64,000 bases of DNA from Streptomyces sp. A2-16 (GCF_018128905.1 NZ_CP063808.1:5890001-5954000), one strand, 5' to 3'. Positions 17,904 through 26,533 are shown, numbered from the stretch's first letter. Notes: generated from the letters alone by a model not told the origin. Translations and numbers: made by a program.

Positions 17904-18590
17904 ATGCACGGCACCCCGCACATCGTCAGCGACGTCATGACCCGCACCGTCGCCGCCGTCGACCGCACGGCGACCTTCAAGGAGATCGTGCGGCTGATGC
18001 AGGACCGGCAGGTCAGCGCCCTGCCCGTGATCGAGGGCGAGGGCCGGGTCGTCGGCATCGTCTCCGAGGCGGATCTGCTGCCCAAGGAGGAGTTCCGCGA
18101 CAGCGACCCCGACCGGTACACCCAGCTGCGCCGTCTGGCCGACCTGGCGAAGGCGGGCGCGGTCACCGCGGAGGAGCTGATGACCTCGCCGGTCCTCACC
18201 ACCCGCCCGGACGCCACGCTCGCCCAGGCCGCCCGCACCATGGCCCACGCCCGGGTCAAGCGGCTGCCGGTGGTGGACGAGCAGGGCGTGCTGGAGGGCG
18301 TCGTCAGCAGGTCCGACCTGCTCAAGGTGTTCCTGCGCGACGACGAGGAGATCGCCGAGGAGGTACGCCGCGAAGTGGTGTCCTACCTGTTCCCGACACC
18401 GTCGTCGACGGTCCGCGTCGAGGTGCACGACGGAGCCGTCACGCTCGTCGGCCGGATCCGCGACACATCCCTCGTCCCGGTGGCCGCCCGCCTGGTACGC
18501 GCCGTCGAGGGAGTGGTGAACGTGGACTTCGAACTGGAGGGGCGCGAGGACACGACCCACTCCCCCGACTCGAAGGCCGCACAGTCCTGA
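17904..18590 (+). CDS. CBS-domain pair with C-terminal BON domain
   Basis: 228 residues. Two CBS motifs (about 10-60 with VSALPVIEGEGRVVGIVSEADLL, and 93-145 with VKRLPVVDEQGVLEGVVSRSDLL) form a Bateman module that typically binds adenine nucleotides. Residues 155-220 form a BON domain (VRVEVHDGAVTLVGRI) found in membrane- or ligand-associated proteins. The nearest familiar relative by type is the hypoxic response protein Hrp1 (Rv2626c) of mycobacteria, a CBS protein of the DosR regulon that lacks the BON part. The ATG at 17904 follows GCGAGGAGTCATC. It is part of the same unit as the cNMP-binding protein. Confidence 0.9.
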   Translation: MHGTPHIVSDVMTRTVAAVDRTATFKEIVRLMQDRQVSALPVIEGEGRVVGIVSEADLLPKEEFRDSDPDRYTQLRRLADLAKAGAVTAEELMTSPVLTTRPDATLAQAARTMAHARVKRLPVVDEQGVLEGVVSRSDLLKVFLRDDEEIAEEVRREVVSYLFPTPSSTVRVEVHDGAVTLVGRIRDTSLVPVAARLVRAVEGVVNVDFELEGREDTTHSPDSKAAQS

Positions 18591-18967
18591 ATCACGGCAG
18601 CCGGCTGCCCCGAAGCCGCGTGCCCGGCCCGCCGGAGGCCGGGCCTCGTCCGCGCAAGCCCGGCGCCGGCGGCCGGTACAGGAACACGAGGGCGGCCGGT
18701 GGTCGGCCCGCACGGTGACGCACGGCGCCGGCGCCGATCAGACACAGCTCCGGCAGGCCGCCCACCGGGAACCGGGCACCCGAGCGGCGGACCCGTCACC
18801 TGACCGGTCGACGCGCGGCCCCTCGGCAGGGGCAGGGACGTTCGGACCGTCGAGCTCCGGCGCCGTGGGAGCGGTCCGTCGGCGACCGGGTGGGTGGGGA
18901 CGATCACGATGCCGGGCCGTCCACCCCGACACCCTCCCGGCGGCTGCCCTTCCCCCCGTGTCCGAGG
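18591..18967. other. Convergent intergenic region with an orphan DosR-like box
   Basis: 377 bases between the ends of two convergent genes. I find no gene: minus-strand frames reading through it are low-complexity Arg/Pro/Gly. One DosR-like box (18835-18848) is present although no gene starts nearby, which suggests that a hypoxia gene was deleted here. Confidence 0.5.
18835..18848. promoter_or_regulatory. DosR/OsdR-like box without an adjacent gene start
   Basis: GGGACGTTCGGACC keeps GGGAC and a near-complete second half-site (GGACC). It stands between convergent gene ends, so it may be a relic. Confidence 0.4.
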
Positions 18968-19666
18968 TCAGGCCCCGGGTCGCGCCCCCTGCACATGGAA
19001 GTTGAAGTCGCCGTGCCCGAGGGTGCCGTACAGGCGCAGCCAGATCGGCAGGAGCATCTCCACGCCGCGGGCGCTGGTGATGTCGCCCAGGTCGATGACG
19101 CTCGCCTCGGGCCAGCCGAAGGAACCCAGCAGCGCGGTGACGGCCTTCTTGGCGCCGGTGTCGTCACCGCTGACGAACACGGTGTGCTCCCCCGCGACCC
19201 GGGCCGGCTCGACCATGACGAAGCAGTTCATGGTGTTGAGGGTCTTGACGACCTTGGCGTCGGGAAAGGCGCGCTGGATGCGCTCGCCGAGGCTGTCGGT
19301 GTCGACCGGGTCCAGCGTGGGCGGCATCCCGGCGGAGAAGTCCAGAGGGTTGGCGACGTCGATGAGAATCTTGCCGCTCAGATTGGCCGCGCCCGCCGCG
19401 TGGAGCGCGTCGAGGCTCTGCATGCCTGCGGTGGTGTTGACGACCGTCTCGGCGGAGGCGGCCGCCGCCTCGAAGGTCTCCAGACGTACCTGGCCGTGCT
19501 CGGCGTGCCACCGGGCGAACGGCGGATTTCCCATGCCGTCGGGCTCGGTACGTGCGAGAGTGGCCCCCGGATCGCGGGTGCCCATGACCACGTCGTGCCC
19601 GAGGGAGGCGAGCTTGCCGGCGATCGTCCGGCCGACGATGCCGGTACCGAGGACTGCGTAACGCAT
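18968..19666 (-). CDS. NADP oxidoreductase, coenzyme F420-dependent-type
   Basis: 232 residues opening with a Rossmann fold, MRYAVLGTGIVGRTIAGKLA, then VVMGTRDPGATLAR, the NADP-side segment, and VVNTTAGMQSLDAL, ILIDVANPLDFS and VVKTLNTMNC. This is the layout of F420H2:NADP oxidoreductase (Fno/Npd) relatives, many of which have not been tested with F420. The C-terminal helices differ from archaeal Fno. The ATG at 19666 is used. The gene is monocistronic and divergent from the PAS phosphatase gene. A link to the redox theme of the island is plausible but not shown. Confidence 0.85.
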   Translation of the reverse strand: MRYAVLGTGIVGRTIAGKLASLGHDVVMGTRDPGATLARTEPDGMGNPPFARWHAEHGQVRLETFEAAAASAETVVNTTAGMQSLDALHAAGAANLSGKILIDVANPLDFSAGMPPTLDPVDTDSLGERIQRAFPDAKVVKTLNTMNCFVMVEPARVAGEHTVFVSGDDTGAKKAVTALLGSFGWPEASVIDLGDITSARGVEMLLPIWLRLYGTLGHGDFNFHVQGARPGA

Positions 19667-19834
19667 GCCAGTGGGTCCTTCCGGACTCGGGCGCCGGCCC
19701 TTGGACCGTACCCACGAGGAATCCGAACCGAGTCGTTCGCTGTCGCGTGACGACGGTAGCTGTCGAAAGGGCGACCTGTTCGCATCTATCGTGGAAAATC
19801 ACATCATGATGGCTCGTGTCGAGGCAGGCTGCAC

Positions 19835-21064
19835 ATGAGGAAACCGCAGATCGACTACGCGGCGGTCTTCCGGGCCCTGCCCGGCATGGTGGCGCTGCTG
19901 ACGCCCGAGCTCGTGTACGTCGACATGAACGACGACTTCGTACGGCTCACCGGTCGCGCCCGCGAGACCCTCGTCGGCCGCTACATCTTCGACGTCTTCC
20001 CCGAGAACCCCAATGACTCGGCCGCCGCCGGGATGCGGGAGACACGGGAGTCGATGCTGCGCGCGGTGGCCACCGGCGAGCGCGACACCATGGCGGTCCT
20101 GCGTTACGACATCGAGGATCCCCAGCGTCCCGGCCACTGGCAGGAGCACTTCTGGAGCCCGGTCAACGCCCCCGTCCTCGGCCCCGAGGGGAAGGTGACA
20201 CTGCTCGTCCACCGGGTGGAGGAGGTCACCGAACTCATCCGGGCCCGCGGCGGACCGGGCGGCGACAGCCGGGCACGCGTGCTGGAGGCCGAGCTGTACA
20301 CCCGGGCCCGGGAACTGCAGGAGGTCAACGAACGCCTGCGCAAGGCTCACGCCCGCGAACGCGAGGTGGCACTGGCCCTGCAGGAGGCCCTGCTGCCCGC
20401 CCCCAGGCCCCTGGACGGTCACCAGGCGGCCGTCCGCTACCGGCCCGCCGTGGGCGCCCTGAACGTGTGCGGTGACTGGTACGACCTGGTCGACCTGCCG
20501 GGCGACCGGCTCGCCGTCGCCGTCGGTGACGTCGTCGGCCACGGTCTGTCGGCCGCCTGTGTCATGGGCCAGCTGCGCAGCGCGCTGAGCGCCGCCACCC
20601 GCGTCGCCGACGGTCCCGCCCGGGCACTGGAGGCACTCGGCCTGTACGCCCGTTCCGTCGACGGGGCCGAGTCGACCACGGCGGCCACGGCCTTCATCGA
20701 CTGGGACGACCACACCCTCACCTACAGCAGCGCGGGCCACCTCCCGCCCGCCCTGCTGCACCCCGACGGCACGGTGTCCTTCCTGGACCGGGCCACCGAC
20801 CCGCCCCTCGGTGCCAGCCCCGAGCACACCACCCGCCCGGAGGTCACCACGCCCTTCGTCGAGGGCGCCACGCTGGTCCTGTACACCGACGGTCTCATCG
20901 AGCGCCGCACGGAGGACATCGACACCGGCCTCGCCCGACTCGCGGACACACTCACCCGCCACCGCCACGCCGGTCCCGACGACCTGGCCGACGCGCTCCT
21001 GACGGAACTGCTCCCAGCCACCGGCAACGCGGACGACACCGCTCTCGTCGTCATCCGCCTGTGA
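19835..21064 (+). CDS. PAS-domain SpoIIE/PP2C-type phosphatase
   Basis: 409 residues: a PAS domain (about 8-125, with ALLTPELVYVDMNDDFVRLT), a coiled-coil linker (about 148-180, ELYTRARELQEVNERLRKAHARE) and a PP2C/SpoIIE domain (about 190-408). The metal aspartates are visible in CGDWYDLVDL, VGDVVGHGLSAA and NADDTALVV. Such proteins dephosphorylate anti-sigma antagonists in partner-switching pathways; the PAS domain gives a redox or ligand input. The ATG at 19835 follows GGCTGCAC, with no strong ribosome site. A HATPase of the anti-sigma kinase type lies at 51667 but too far away to pair by position. Confidence 0.93.
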   Translation: MRKPQIDYAAVFRALPGMVALLTPELVYVDMNDDFVRLTGRARETLVGRYIFDVFPENPNDSAAAGMRETRESMLRAVATGERDTMAVLRYDIEDPQRPGHWQEHFWSPVNAPVLGPEGKVTLLVHRVEEVTELIRARGGPGGDSRARVLEAELYTRARELQEVNERLRKAHAREREVALALQEALLPAPRPLDGHQAAVRYRPAVGALNVCGDWYDLVDLPGDRLAVAVGDVVGHGLSAACVMGQLRSALSAATRVADGPARALEALGLYARSVDGAESTTAATAFIDWDDHTLTYSSAGHLPPALLHPDGTVSFLDRATDPPLGASPEHTTRPEVTTPFVEGATLVLYTDGLIERRTEDIDTGLARLADTLTRHRHAGPDDLADALLTELLPATGNADDTALVVIRL

Positions 21065-21790
21065 GGACCCGGCACACCCCGGTGCCCGTAAAGGCCAGGG
21101 CCGCCGCAGCCACCGCGACGAGCAGGACCAGGCCCGGCGCGCCGGAGTCGTAGGCGCCGTGGACCGAGCCCATCACCAGCGGCAGAACGAAGCCGCCCAG
21201 GCCCCCTGCCGCACCGACGACTCCGGTCACCGAGCCGGCCCGGTCGGGCGGGGCCGGCAGGGCCACGAAAGCGAAGTTCGCTCCGCTGCCGGCACCGAGC
21301 ATGGCGGCCATGGCGAGGAACGCGAGGGTGCCCAGGGGGGCGGCGGGGTGAAGCTCCGCACGAGTGCGCCCGTGAAGACCACCGCGAGCAGGACGAGGCC
21401 CGCCATTCGCTTGGCGGCGTCCGTCCGGGTGAGGCCGCGGCCGGTCCTGAGGTGGGTGAACCGCCGAATGCGACGGCGTAGAGGGCGGACACCTGCCAGA
21501 TGATGCCCAGCCTGAACGTGGCGGCAAGGCGGCGGGCCAGGGGTTCGGTGGGCACCGTGCGGCCGGGGGCGTCCCGCAGGAGTGCCGCGGAGGCGGCCGT
21601 ATGCACGAACGGGGTGGCCGTGCCGTTGGCGTCCACAAGTCTGACCGTGGTCAGGGCGCTGATCGCGACGCCAGCCGCGCTGACGAAGGGGACGCCGACG
21701 GCGAACGCCGTGCCGCCCACCCCAGGAAGAACCCGCCCGCCGAGACCAGCGAGAACACCACCGGCACCGCCACGAGGCCCTGGACGACGA
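21051..21790 (-). pseudogene. narK: Decayed nitrate/nitrite transporter of the NarK type
   Basis: NarK-like segments are scattered over three minus-strand frames in correct order: LVAVPVVFSLVSAGGFFLG (about 21726-21785), then GGTAFAVGVPFVSA and GIIWQVSALYAVAFGG (21450-21720), then GLTRTDAAKRMAGLVLLAVV, and finally LGTLAFLAMAAMLGAGSGAN to VLTGG with a stop at 21051. The N-terminal third of the transporter is missing, and part of the loop after VPFVSA is deleted. Several frameshifts exclude a working protein. The end overlaps the phosphatase gene by 14 bases. Confidence 0.8.
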
Positions 21791-21819
21791 CCGACCGGAC
21801 GGGCCGAAGGCTCGGGCCC

Positions 21820-23574
21820 TCAGTCCTCCGCGGGCATGACGCGGGTGATCTTGCCCTTGGTGTTCGCCTCCAGATAGCCCGACTGGCTGTACTCGTTGCT
21901 CAGATAGACGGCCATGCCGAGCGGCGTGTCGAAGATCTCGTTGGGCTGTCGCACCAGCACGTAACGAGTGTCCGGCTGATCGACGTTGAGCTTCTTGCGT
22001 GCCTCTTCGAGGAGCGTGGGCAGCTTGTCCCAGTCGAAGTCCTCGAGGCGGAAGGGCTGGTCGCCGCCGGACAGGGTGCCCTTGATGATGCCCTTCTCCA
22101 CGCCCCGTCCCAGCCGGTAGGTGTAGGTGTCGTACTTGCTGTCGCTGCCGTCGACCATCACCTCGGCCGACGCGTAGTCGTCGTAGACGGTGAAGTCGCC
22201 GAACCTGTTCCGGCCGCTCTCCTGCTCCAGGGCCTTGATGGCGGTGCGAACGCCCTCGGGAGTGAGCAGGGTCGTGGTCGTGTCCTTCGACTGCCGGGCC
22301 GCCGGGGCGGCGGCGGGGGAACCGGTCGTCGCCGGTGCCGAGGCGACGGAGGACGACGTGGCCGAGGAGGAGGCGCCCTTGTCCGCCGTGCCGCCCGAAC
22401 CGCCCGAGTCGCCCCCGATGGGCAGCAGCCACCACATCAGGACCAGGGCGCCGGCGAGCGAGGTCCCCGAGACGCCGAGCAGGACACCCAGGGCGGGCCG
22501 GCTCCTGCGGCCCGCGCGCACGGGCGAGGTCACCGGCTGGCCGGTGCCGTAGGGGACGGGCGGCGGCCCGAATCCGCCGGGCCCGGCCGTGCCCGCCGCA
22601 GCGGGAGCGCCGGCGAAGGGAGTGGTGGGCGAGCCGAAGGCCCCCGGGTACGAGGGGGCCGTACCGGAGGGCGGCGGGTTCAGCGGGTAGGAGGTGGCGG
22701 GGTGCCACGCGGTCGCCGGACCGCCCTGCCCCGACTCGACCGCGGCGAGCCGTCGGTCCAGCTCGGCGGAGGAGGGCCGCGCCGCCGGATCCCGCACGAG
22801 CACGCTCATCAGTACGTCGGTCAGGGCGCCGGCCCGTACCGGCGGCGGCACGTCCTCGTTGAGGACGGCGGCGAGGGTGGCGAGGGTGTTGCCGCGGCGC
22901 AGCGGGTGGTGGCCCTCCACGGCGGTGTAGAGCATCATCGCCAGTGACCACAGGTCGGAGGCGGATCCGCCCTCGTGACCCGAGATCCGCTCCGGTGCCA
23001 TGAAGTCGGGTGTGCCGATGATGGAGCCGGTGGCGGTGAGGCTGGTGGTCTCGCGGATCGCGGCGATGCCGAAGTCGGTGAGGACGGGGCGCCCGTCGGT
23101 CCTCAGCAGGACGTTGGCGGGCTTGACGTCCCGGTGCTGGATGCCGGCGTCGTGCGCCGCGGCGAGCGCGGCCAGCACGCCCCGGCCGATCCGTGCCGCC
23201 TCGGCCGGCGGCATCGGCCCCTGCGCGAGCCGGTCGGCGAGCGAACCGCCGCTGACCAGCTCCATGACGATCCACGGATAGCTGCCGTCGCCGCCGTCGA
23301 CGATGTGGTGGATGGTGACGACGTTCGGATGGTCGATCCGGGCCAGGGAGCGCGCCTCGCGCAGCACCCGCTCGCGCAGCATCCGCGCGCCCTCGGGGTC
23401 GTACTCGGCGAGGTCCCGATCGGGCGGGCGGACCTCCTTGACCGCGACCATCCTGTGCAGTGCCAGGTCCCTGGCCCGCCAGACCGTGCCCATCCCGCCG
23501 CCGCCGAGACGGGCCTCCAACTCGAAGCGCCCGTCGACGACTCGTCTGCCGGGGCCCTCGTCTGCCTCACTCAT
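21820..23574 (-). CDS. Membrane Ser/Thr protein kinase
   Basis: 584 residues. The kinase domain (about 15-265) has the glycine loop LGGGGMGTVWRA, Lys in MVAVKEV, HRDVKPANVLL, LTDFGIAA and MAPERISG. A Pro/Gly-rich linker leads to a membrane helix (about 375-395, LLGVSGTSLAGALVLMWWLLP) and an external domain of about 170 residues after a Ser/Thr/Ala spacer. No PASTA repeats are present, so it is not PknB. The external domain has no family I recognise. The start is ATG at 23574; an in-frame GTG at 23598 is possible. It lies next to the narK remnant and upstream of nothing obvious, so its targets are unknown. Confidence 0.92.
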   Translation of the reverse strand: MSEADEGPGRRVVDGRFELEARLGGGGMGTVWRARDLALHRMVAVKEVRPPDRDLAEYDPEGARMLRERVLREARSLARIDHPNVVTIHHIVDGGDGSYPWIVMELVSGGSLADRLAQGPMPPAEAARIGRGVLAALAAAHDAGIQHRDVKPANVLLRTDGRPVLTDFGIAAIRETTSLTATGSIIGTPDFMAPERISGHEGGSASDLWSLAMMLYTAVEGHHPLRRGNTLATLAAVLNEDVPPPVRAGALTDVLMSVLVRDPAARPSSAELDRRLAAVESGQGGPATAWHPATSYPLNPPPSGTAPSYPGAFGSPTTPFAGAPAAAGTAGPGGFGPPPVPYGTGQPVTSPVRAGRRSRPALGVLLGVSGTSLAGALVLMWWLLPIGGDSGGSGGTADKGASSSATSSSVASAPATTGSPAAAPAARQSKDTTTTLLTPEGVRTAIKALEQESGRNRFGDFTVYDDYASAEVMVDGSDSKYDTYTYRLGRGVEKGIIKGTLSGGDQPFRLEDFDWDKLPTLLEEARKKLNVDQPDTRYVLVRQPNEIFDTPLGMAVYLSNEYSQSGYLEANTKGKITRVMPAED

Positions 23575-23634
23575 GGGCGGGAGCTTAGTTGGCCCCACCG
23601 ACAGCGTTCACCGGGCCCTCGAGAGGGCGTGCGG

Positions 23635-23916
23635 CTACGATGCCGGGTTGCCCTCGGCCACCCGATGCGCCGTCGTGGTCTCCGCGGGAGCGGACCGGAC
23701 CGCCTGCGGGGCGGACTCCGCCGGGGTGGACTCGGCCGGGGCGGCGGTGCTCTGCGCGGTGCCGTCCTCCTTCATGGCCTTGGCCTCGCTCTTGAGGATG
23801 CGCATCGACTTGCCGAGCCCACGCGCGGCCTCGGGCAGCTTCTTGGAGCCGAACAACAGGATGATCATGATCGCCACGACCAGCAGGTGCCAGGGCTCCA
23901 GTCCGTTGCGCAGCAT
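23635..23916 (-). CDS. tatA: Twin-arginine translocase subunit TatA
   Basis: 93 residues with the standard plan: a short N-terminus, a membrane helix (about 8-22, PWHLLVVAIMIILLFGSKKLP), the FGSKKLPE hinge, an amphipathic helix (AARGLGKSMRILKSEAKAM) and a long acidic Ala/Pro/Glu tail. TatA forms the pore through which folded proteins are exported. No tatB or tatC is adjacent, as in other streptomycetes with scattered tat genes, so this may be an extra copy. The motif TTGCGCAA lies 37 bases upstream. Confidence 0.93.
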   Translation of the reverse strand: MLRNGLEPWHLLVVAIMIILLFGSKKLPEAARGLGKSMRILKSEAKAMKEDGTAQSTAAPAESTPAESAPQAVRSAPAETTTAHRVAEGNPAS

Positions 23917-23952
23917 GCCGCACGTCCCTTCTCTACGTTCATTGTTGCCAGC

Positions 23953-23960
23953 TTGCGCAA
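23953..23960. promoter_or_regulatory. TTGCGCAA palindrome in the tatA promoter
   Basis: The first of four copies within 2.6 kb. It lies 37-44 bases before the tatA start in the gap after the LCP gene. The flanks (TTGTTGCC before, TGTACAA after) add partial symmetry. The proposed ligand is the ArsR regulator at 25982. Confidence 0.5.
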
Positions 23961-23988
23961 CTGTACAACCGCGAGCCCCGTCCCCGCC

Positions 23989-25695
23989 TCATTCGTCGGA
24001 GTCCTTCTTGCCGCTCGCCGCCGCGTACGCCTGCTCCGGTGTCATCGGGACCCCGTTGAGGGAGACCGTCTTGTAGGGGCTGACCTTGGCGCAGGTCTTG
24101 GCCTCGTCGGCGGTCTGGGCGTGGGCGTTGGACACCGCGGCCTTGGTGTCGGCCGGCGCCGCCGAGGACGAACCGCCCGGGAACGTGGTGCCGCTCGTCC
24201 AGTCGCTCCCGATCACCAGCGTCAGACCACCCCCGGTGCCCTCCCTGAGGTGCGAGGTGGGCAGTCCGAGCGCCTTGGCGGCCGTCTGCGCCTCGGCCTT
24301 GTGACCGGTGCCGTAGGTGAGGGTGGTCGTCGTCGCGGGGCTCGGCGCGTTGGCGGTGGTCGTGGCGGAACTGAAGCCCTGGCCGGTGAGCGCGTTCGCG
24401 ACGTCGGAGGCGCGGCCGGTGATCTCGGTGCCGTTCTCGACGGTCACGGCGATCTCGGAGGCGGGCACGGCCTGGGCCGAGGCCGTCGCGGAGGCCGCCG
24501 AGGACTTCTTGCCGGAGCCCGTGGTCAGGGACTGGTCGTCGGCGATGGTGGTGAAGAGGGCCTTGGCTCCCGCGCCCACCACCACACGGTTGGTGTCGTT
24601 GGGATCGGCGGCGGTCTGCATCGTCGTGAAGGTCATCCGCTTGGTGGGGACCTTGTTGACGTCGTCCGCGAGCCCGATCAGCTTCTTGACGCTGCCGAGG
24701 CCGTCGTCCACGGTGAGCGCCTTGGTGGCGGCGTCGGCGAGGTCGTAGACCGCGGTGGGGTCGGTGAGCGTGCCGGCGCTCTTGAACTTGCGGATCATCG
24801 CACTGAGGAAGATGTGCTGGGAGACCGTGCGGCCGAGGTCGCTGCCGTCCCCGAAGCCGTGCCGGGAGCGGACGAACTCCAGGGCCGCCTCGCCCTTGAG
24901 GGTGTGCGTGCCCTTGGACAGTTTCAGGTGCGAGTAGGTGTCGTACACGTTGTGGTCGACACAGACCGAGACACCGCCGACCGCGTCGGACATCTTGACC
25001 ACGCCCGAGAAGTCGAGCTTGACGAAGTGGTCGATGGGGATGCCGGTGAGCTGGTGGATGGTGGCCACCTGGCAGGCGGGGCCGTACTGGAGTGCGCTGT
25101 TGATCTGGCCGTAGTAGCCGGACGTGGACTGGCCGCTCTCGCTGTCCTTGCAGGCCGGGACGTTGACCATGGTGTCGCGGGGGATGCTCATCACGGTGGC
25201 GTTGGAGCGGTCCGCGGATATGTGCACCACCATCTGCACGTCCGCGTTGCCGTTCCCGGTCTGCACACCGGTCCGGGAGCAGCCGCCGCCGAGTTTGCAA
25301 TCGGCTTTGCTGGTACGGCCGTCGGAGCCCATGACGAGGATGTTGATCGGGGTGCGGCCGAACGCGTCGGCCTTCTCCGCTCCGCCCTTGCCGTCGAGCG
25401 AGACACTGTTGATGTTGCCGTTGAGGTGCTGGTAGAACCACCAGCCGGCTCCGGCGGTGCCCAGGACGAGGAGCGCCAGACATATCCCGGCGATCTTCAG
25501 CACGCGTTTGCCGCGTCGTACCGGACGGGCCCGGCGCCGTGACCTCTTGCCCCCGTGCGAGCGGGCCGCCGCCCGGGCCGCGGCGCGGCCGCCGGGCCGG
25601 TGCGTTCCGCCGGACTCGCTCTCGCGCTGCCCCGGCACCCGGCCGGTGCGACTGCGTGTGGCCTGACCGCCCGGGCCGTCCCACCGGTCGCTCAT
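23989..25695 (-). CDS. LytR-CpsA-Psr family cell-wall glycopolymer ligase
   Basis: 568 residues: an Arg-rich cytoplasmic N-terminus, a membrane helix (about 64-85), an LCP domain (about 115-290) with INILVMGSDGR, VMSIPRDTMVNVP, LDFSGVVKMSDAVGGV and ALEFVRSRHGFGDGSDLGR, and a C-terminal LytR_C domain (about 408-505) starting IAVTVENGTEITGRA. LCP enzymes transfer teichoic or other glycopolymers from lipid carriers to peptidoglycan; the conserved Arg and Asp residues of the pocket are present. The ATG at 25695 is used. TTGCGCAA lies about 115 bases upstream, shared with its neighbours. Confidence 0.93.
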   Translation of the reverse strand: MSDRWDGPGGQATRSRTGRVPGQRESESGGTHRPGGRAAARAAARSHGGKRSRRRARPVRRGKRVLKIAGICLALLVLGTAGAGWWFYQHLNGNINSVSLDGKGGAEKADAFGRTPINILVMGSDGRTSKADCKLGGGCSRTGVQTGNGNADVQMVVHISADRSNATVMSIPRDTMVNVPACKDSESGQSTSGYYGQINSALQYGPACQVATIHQLTGIPIDHFVKLDFSGVVKMSDAVGGVSVCVDHNVYDTYSHLKLSKGTHTLKGEAALEFVRSRHGFGDGSDLGRTVSQHIFLSAMIRKFKSAGTLTDPTAVYDLADAATKALTVDDGLGSVKKLIGLADDVNKVPTKRMTFTTMQTAADPNDTNRVVVGAGAKALFTTIADDQSLTTGSGKKSSAASATASAQAVPASEIAVTVENGTEITGRASDVANALTGQGFSSATTTANAPSPATTTTLTYGTGHKAEAQTAAKALGLPTSHLREGTGGGLTLVIGSDWTSGTTFPGGSSSAAPADTKAAVSNAHAQTADEAKTCAKVSPYKTVSLNGVPMTPEQAYAAASGKKDSDE

Positions 25696-25808
25696 CTACC
25701 ACTCCCACGAAACGGTCGGGCCCCTCAGGCCGGGCCATGGGGTGGGCGGCCGGGCGTGCGCGGCGGTGTACGGGCAGGCGAGGCGGGAACTTGGCCTGGC
25801 TTGCGTAG

Positions 25809-25816
25809 TTGCGCAA
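25809..25816. promoter_or_regulatory. TTGCGCAA palindrome upstream of the LCP gene
   Basis: The second copy, preceded by another TTGCG at 25801, giving two half-sites in direct order. It lies 114 bases before the LCP start in an otherwise featureless 286-base gap. Confidence 0.5.
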
Positions 25817-25981
25817 TCTAACAAACCCCTGGCCCGGCCAGCACGGACCCCGTCACATTTGCACGGGTGAGAGATCTCATGGAGAAACGCGGCAACCTCC
25901 GGGGCGTATCCGCCTTCGGCATCCGCGGCCCGCGCGCCTTCCCGCGCTGCGGGTCACGCGCCGTGGGTCACGCGCCGTGGG

Positions 25982-26329
25982 TCACGCGCCGCGCGAGGAG
26001 GGGGTGTGCGCGGCCGGGCCGGTGCGGGCGGTGAGCTGGCCGACCATGACGCGGACCACGGTCACGATGTCGGGGTCGTCGACGTAGTAGACCTGCCGAC
26101 GGCCCTCGCGGCGGGACCGGACGAGCCCGGCGAGTTTCAGCTTCGCCAGATGCTGGCTGACCGCGGGCAGCGCCCCGCCGACCCGGTCGGCGAGACCGGT
26201 GACGTCGCTCTCGCCCTGGGACAGCGCCCACATGATGTGCAGCCGGGCGGACGACGCGAGCAGCCCGAACACCGCGGCCGCCTCCGTCAGCACCTCGACG
26301 GACGGATCCTCGAAACCACCGGCGAGCAT
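25982..26329 (-). CDS. ArsR/SmtB-family winged-helix regulator lacking metal ligands
   Basis: 115 residues. The winged helix is clear: SSARLHIMWALSQGESDVTGL, then VSQHLAKLKLAGLVRSRREG (recognition helix) and RRQVYYVDDPDIV (wing). The alpha-3 CxC and alpha-5 His/Asp ligand sets of metal-sensing ArsR proteins are absent, so the signal is probably not a simple metal ion. The start is ATG at 26329 after GGGAGGGG; the open frame continues upstream without a ribosome site. It is divergent from the GlsB-like gene. TTGCGCAA at 26436 in the shared promoter suggests self-control. Confidence 0.88.
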   Translation of the reverse strand: MLAGGFEDPSVEVLTEAAAVFGLLASSARLHIMWALSQGESDVTGLADRVGGALPAVSQHLAKLKLAGLVRSRREGRRQVYYVDDPDIVTVVRVMVGQLTARTGPAAHTPSSRGA

Positions 26330-26434
26330 CACCACGGTCCCCTCCCGCCCCGTCGCGGTCACTGTCGACACACGCGCACTGTCTCAGTGTAGGGGCGGTG
26401 GAGCAGGATCCACGAGGACGCCTCCACTTCATCG

Positions 26435-26444
26435 ATTGCGCAAT
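26435..26444. promoter_or_regulatory. ATTGCGCAAT palindrome in the arsR / GlsB divergent promoter
   Basis: The third copy and the longest, a ten-base perfect palindrome. It lies about 105 bases before the regulator start and about 155 before the GlsB-like start, placed to serve both directions. Confidence 0.55.
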
Positions 26445-26525
26445 GTAATAAGCGTGTGAAAGAACATCGACGACTTGTCACCAGAGACCGGCGGACGATG
26501 CCCGACCCACCATCGCTCCCTAGGC

Positions 26526-26533
26526 TTGCGCAA
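26526..26533. promoter_or_regulatory. TTGCGCAA palindrome upstream of the GlsB-like gene
   Basis: The fourth copy, 67-74 bases before the GTG at 26600 and close to where a -35 element could lie. Confidence 0.5.

Noticed and set aside
18383..18907. Minus-strand frame of 174 codons
   Set aside because: Low-complexity Arg/Pro sequence, partly antisense to the CBS-BON gene.
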